Source: Bacteroidales bacterium | GTDB taxonomy: Bacteria; Bacteroidota; Bacteroidia; Bacteroidales; F082 | Direction: 5' to 3' | Assembly: GCA_016285355.1 (NCBI GenBank) | Contig: JAEEQP010000004.1 | Coordinates: 1 to 64,000, forward strand | DNA: 64,000 nucleotides | In this document: piece after piece, positions 62,300 to 64,000 of the stretch | How positions within the stretch are numbered: position 1 is the first letter of the stretch | Layout: each line of letters opens with the position of its first letter | Program-made: the position numbers and the translations under genes | The notes under the pieces: generated by a model | Databases searched by the model: none | The model's input: only the letters and a program-made list of their open reading frames with translations | What the model was told of the DNA's origin: nothing

Positions 62300-62398
62300 C
62301 TTATTTCATCCAAATTACCGAAAAAAAATTACCGAAAAAACATAATTTTGTTGAAGACCGAGTTTTTTCCGCACATTTCGCGTCACCTCAATCCAACC

Positions 62399-63913
62399 TC
62401 ACCTCTTGACAATCTGCCTCGTAACCCATCCGGACTTGGTGAACACCTTTAATAGATAAGTTCCCGCGTTGAGTTCAGTAATATCTATCTCATTATTACT
62501 GAACTCCTTAATGAATTGTCCATTGATAGCATAAACCTCTATTCTTTCCAAGTCCTCAATATCGATGCAAATTAGGCCTTCCGTCGGGTTCGGGTAAACA
62601 TCGAATGCTATGCTGTTTTCATCAACACCAGTTCCATCGAAAACAGCCTTGATTGGGCCATCTATAAATGGTTCAATGTTTAAAGGATTATCATGATAAA
62701 AATAGCCAAAATCTGAAACAAACCAATAAAGAAAATTATATCCGTTTTGTGGAACGGCCAACAATTCCAGCAATCCATCCTCACAAGATGTCGGCTCATG
62801 AAGGATTTGAACCGTTCCCATGCCATCATATTCAGTCACAATACTGTATGAATACAACAAATCTTCCTGAATATTGGTAAACTCACTCCAATACTCCGCA
62901 TCTTCATATTGTGAGGCCCATCCGCAAGGGACAATTACAGGAATGGTTTTGGAGACGCCTTCAAAGGTGTTTTGGGTAATTTCAGGCACTTTCTGGCATT
63001 TTATCGTGATGGATTCCAAGTCCGTTCCATCGAAAACATTGGATTCCAAAAAGATGCCCTCATAACTATAGGGAACATCAATGATAACGCGTTTCAAATT
63101 GCTGCAATTACTGAAAGCGGACGATTGGATTCTTGCCCTATCGTTCAACAACAGTTTGATTTCCGCTATCCCTGAACAGCCAGAGAAAGCATTAGAACCT
63201 ATACTATTTAGCATGGGAAGTTCGATGGATTCCAACGAGGAGCAATTCTCAAAAGCATTCGCTCCTATAGCTTCACAACAGGACGGCATCTCAATCCTTT
63301 GTAAATTTATGCAATTCTCAAACAAACTATTAGATGTTCCTGAAAGAAGGGTATCAGGAAGTATCACCTCCGTTAATGAACCACAATGAGAGAACGCCAA
63401 ATCCCATATTTCCTTTACGCTATTCGGAATGGAAATCGACCTCAAACCGCTTTGTTTGAAAGCTCCAGAACCTATTAAACATAAAGAGTTGGGCAATTCC
63501 AAAAATTCAAGTTGGCTGCAACGATAAAAAGCACCATCTTCAATGTAACGAACGCTGTTTCCCATCCTTACTTCACGCAAATGTGAACACCTTGAAAACG
63601 CGCCTTCTCCAATATAATTGATGCTGTCGGACAAGGTGATGGAATTCAATAAAGTATCGCCATGGAAAGTCGACTGTCCTATTCCATAAACGGTATAAGT
63701 AGTGCCACCGTAATCCACAAACATCGGAAGTATCACATCGCCACTTGTCGTTGAAGATTCTTCGCCCATGTCGACAATCACCCTATGGTACAACATGCTG
63801 GTTATGGTGTAATACAATGTCTGACCAGATTCGCAAACCGCCGAAAAGTCGTAGGCCAAACCGTTAGCTGCAATGCCTATCAAAAGGCTCAATGTAATAA
63901 CAAGCTTTTTCAT
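62399..63913 (-). CDS. Leucine-rich-repeat (BspA-like) protein with type IX secretion sorting domain
   Basis: 504 residues with a signal peptide (MKKLVITLSLLIGIAANGLA). About ten LRR_5/BspA-type repeats of 23 residues cover about 85-330 (LLNSITLSDSINYIGEGAFS, LRSISIPNSVKEIWDLAFSH). A linker leads to a C-terminal domain (about 430-504: FDVYPNPTEGLICIDIEDLE, GQFIKEFSN, LNAGTYLLKVFTKSGWVTRQ) that is a textbook type A T9SS sorting signal. The protein is therefore carried over the outer membrane by the type IX system and attached to the surface; BspA-like repeats bind host or partner proteins. A -7 box lies about 30 bp upstream. This shows that the organism has a type IX system, although none of its genes are in the window. 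Confidence 0.92.
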   Translation of the reverse strand: MKKLVITLSLLIGIAANGLAYDFSAVCESGQTLYYTITSMLYHRVIVDMGEESSTTSGDVILPMFVDYGGTTYTVYGIGQSTFHGDTLLNSITLSDSINYIGEGAFSRCSHLREVRMGNSVRYIEDGAFYRCSQLEFLELPNSLCLIGSGAFKQSGLRSISIPNSVKEIWDLAFSHCGSLTEVILPDTLLSGTSNSLFENCINLQRIEMPSCCEAIGANAFENCSSLESIELPMLNSIGSNAFSGCSGIAEIKLLLNDRARIQSSAFSNCSNLKRVIIDVPYSYEGIFLESNVFDGTDLESITIKCQKVPEITQNTFEGVSKTIPVIVPCGWASQYEDAEYWSEFTNIQEDLLYSYSIVTEYDGMGTVQILHEPTSCEDGLLELLAVPQNGYNFLYWFVSDFGYFYHDNPLNIEPFIDGPIKAVFDGTGVDENSIAFDVYPNPTEGLICIDIEDLERIEVYAINGQFIKEFSNNEIDITELNAGTYLLKVFTKSGWVTRQIVKR

Positions 63914-63943
63914 TTTGTTGAAGTTTTATTGGGTTAGTTTGGG

Positions 63944-63952
63944 ACAAAGGTA
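63944..63952 (-). promoter_or_regulatory. -7 box of the LRR-T9SS gene
   Basis: TACCTTTGT on the minus strand; leader about 28 nt. The last 48 bp of the window hold nothing else that I can name. Confidence 0.5.
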
Positions 63953-64000
63953 AGCATAAAAAGTACCTGTCAAGAGGTTTTCGGGGAGGCTTCACATTTT

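Overview
The window looks like a chromosomal segment of an uncultured Bacteroidales-type bacterium (phylum Bacteroidota). Four things point there: many genes are preceded by the Bacteroidota sigma factor -7 box (TAnnTTTG, usually TAnnTTTGC) with no Shine-Dalgarno sequence; there is a type IX secretion C-terminal sorting domain; several families are typical of the phylum (DUF6089, DUF6922, DUF2723, fimbrillin-like lipoproteins); and the gene order dprA-rsgA-nadK-DUF6089-uppS-bamA-skp-skp is a phylum housekeeping arrangement. No rRNA, CRISPR array, insertion sequence or phage genes were seen. One tRNA (Gln, UUG) is present.

Layout. 1-4.6 kb is an AT-rich accessory region: a truncated DNA-deoxyinosine glycosylase-like gene, a small membrane protein, an intergenic structured RNA candidate with its own promoter and terminator, a cupin, an XRE-DUF6922 regulator followed by what may be the remains of its toxin partner, and a membrane-anchored NACHT-type NTPase that is the best defence-system candidate. 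4.7-18.2 kb is mainly carbohydrate metabolism: a carboxylase/decarboxylase-type protein whose biotin lysine is missing, an outer membrane protein, GH31, a glycogen branching enzyme, a Schlafen-type AlbA_2 protein with a 12-bp minisatellite, a TraB/GumN protein, a GH13 amylase, a RelBE-type toxin-antitoxin pair and a GH29 fucosidase. 18.2-22.3 kb holds a CpeT-like protein, an alpha-oxoamine synthase, an SDR reductase and a double-VOC protein that may form one lipid or amine pathway.

22.3-33 kb is a minus-strand housekeeping run (skp x2, bamA, uppS, DUF6089, nadK, rsgA, dprA, lepA) for outer membrane biogenesis, NAD phosphorylation, ribosome maturation, DNA uptake and translation. 33-37 kb holds two tandem paralogous surface lipoproteins. 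37-42.5 kb runs rel/spoT, a Fur-family regulator, purA and an ATP-grasp protein. 42.5-46.7 kb is accessory: a DUF4143 ATPase behind three 40-bp tandem promoter repeats, a ParDE-type module sitting between two copies of the ATPase 3' end, a third lipoprotein sharing the C-terminal domain of the 33-37 kb pair, and a 97-residue surface-anchor-like protein behind a hairpin-rich leader.

47-64 kb holds a transglutaminase lipoprotein, an endonuclease/exonuclease/phosphatase protein, the rimP-nusA-infB operon with tRNA-Gln upstream, a CsgG-lipoprotein-DUF4810-DUF799 operon followed by a large DUF2723 membrane protein, an AAA ATPase, and a leucine-rich-repeat protein with a type IX sorting tail. Intergenic spaces carry at least five small repeat families, most of them palindromic. 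Several -7 boxes lie so close to start codons that leaderless or very short-leader transcripts are likely.
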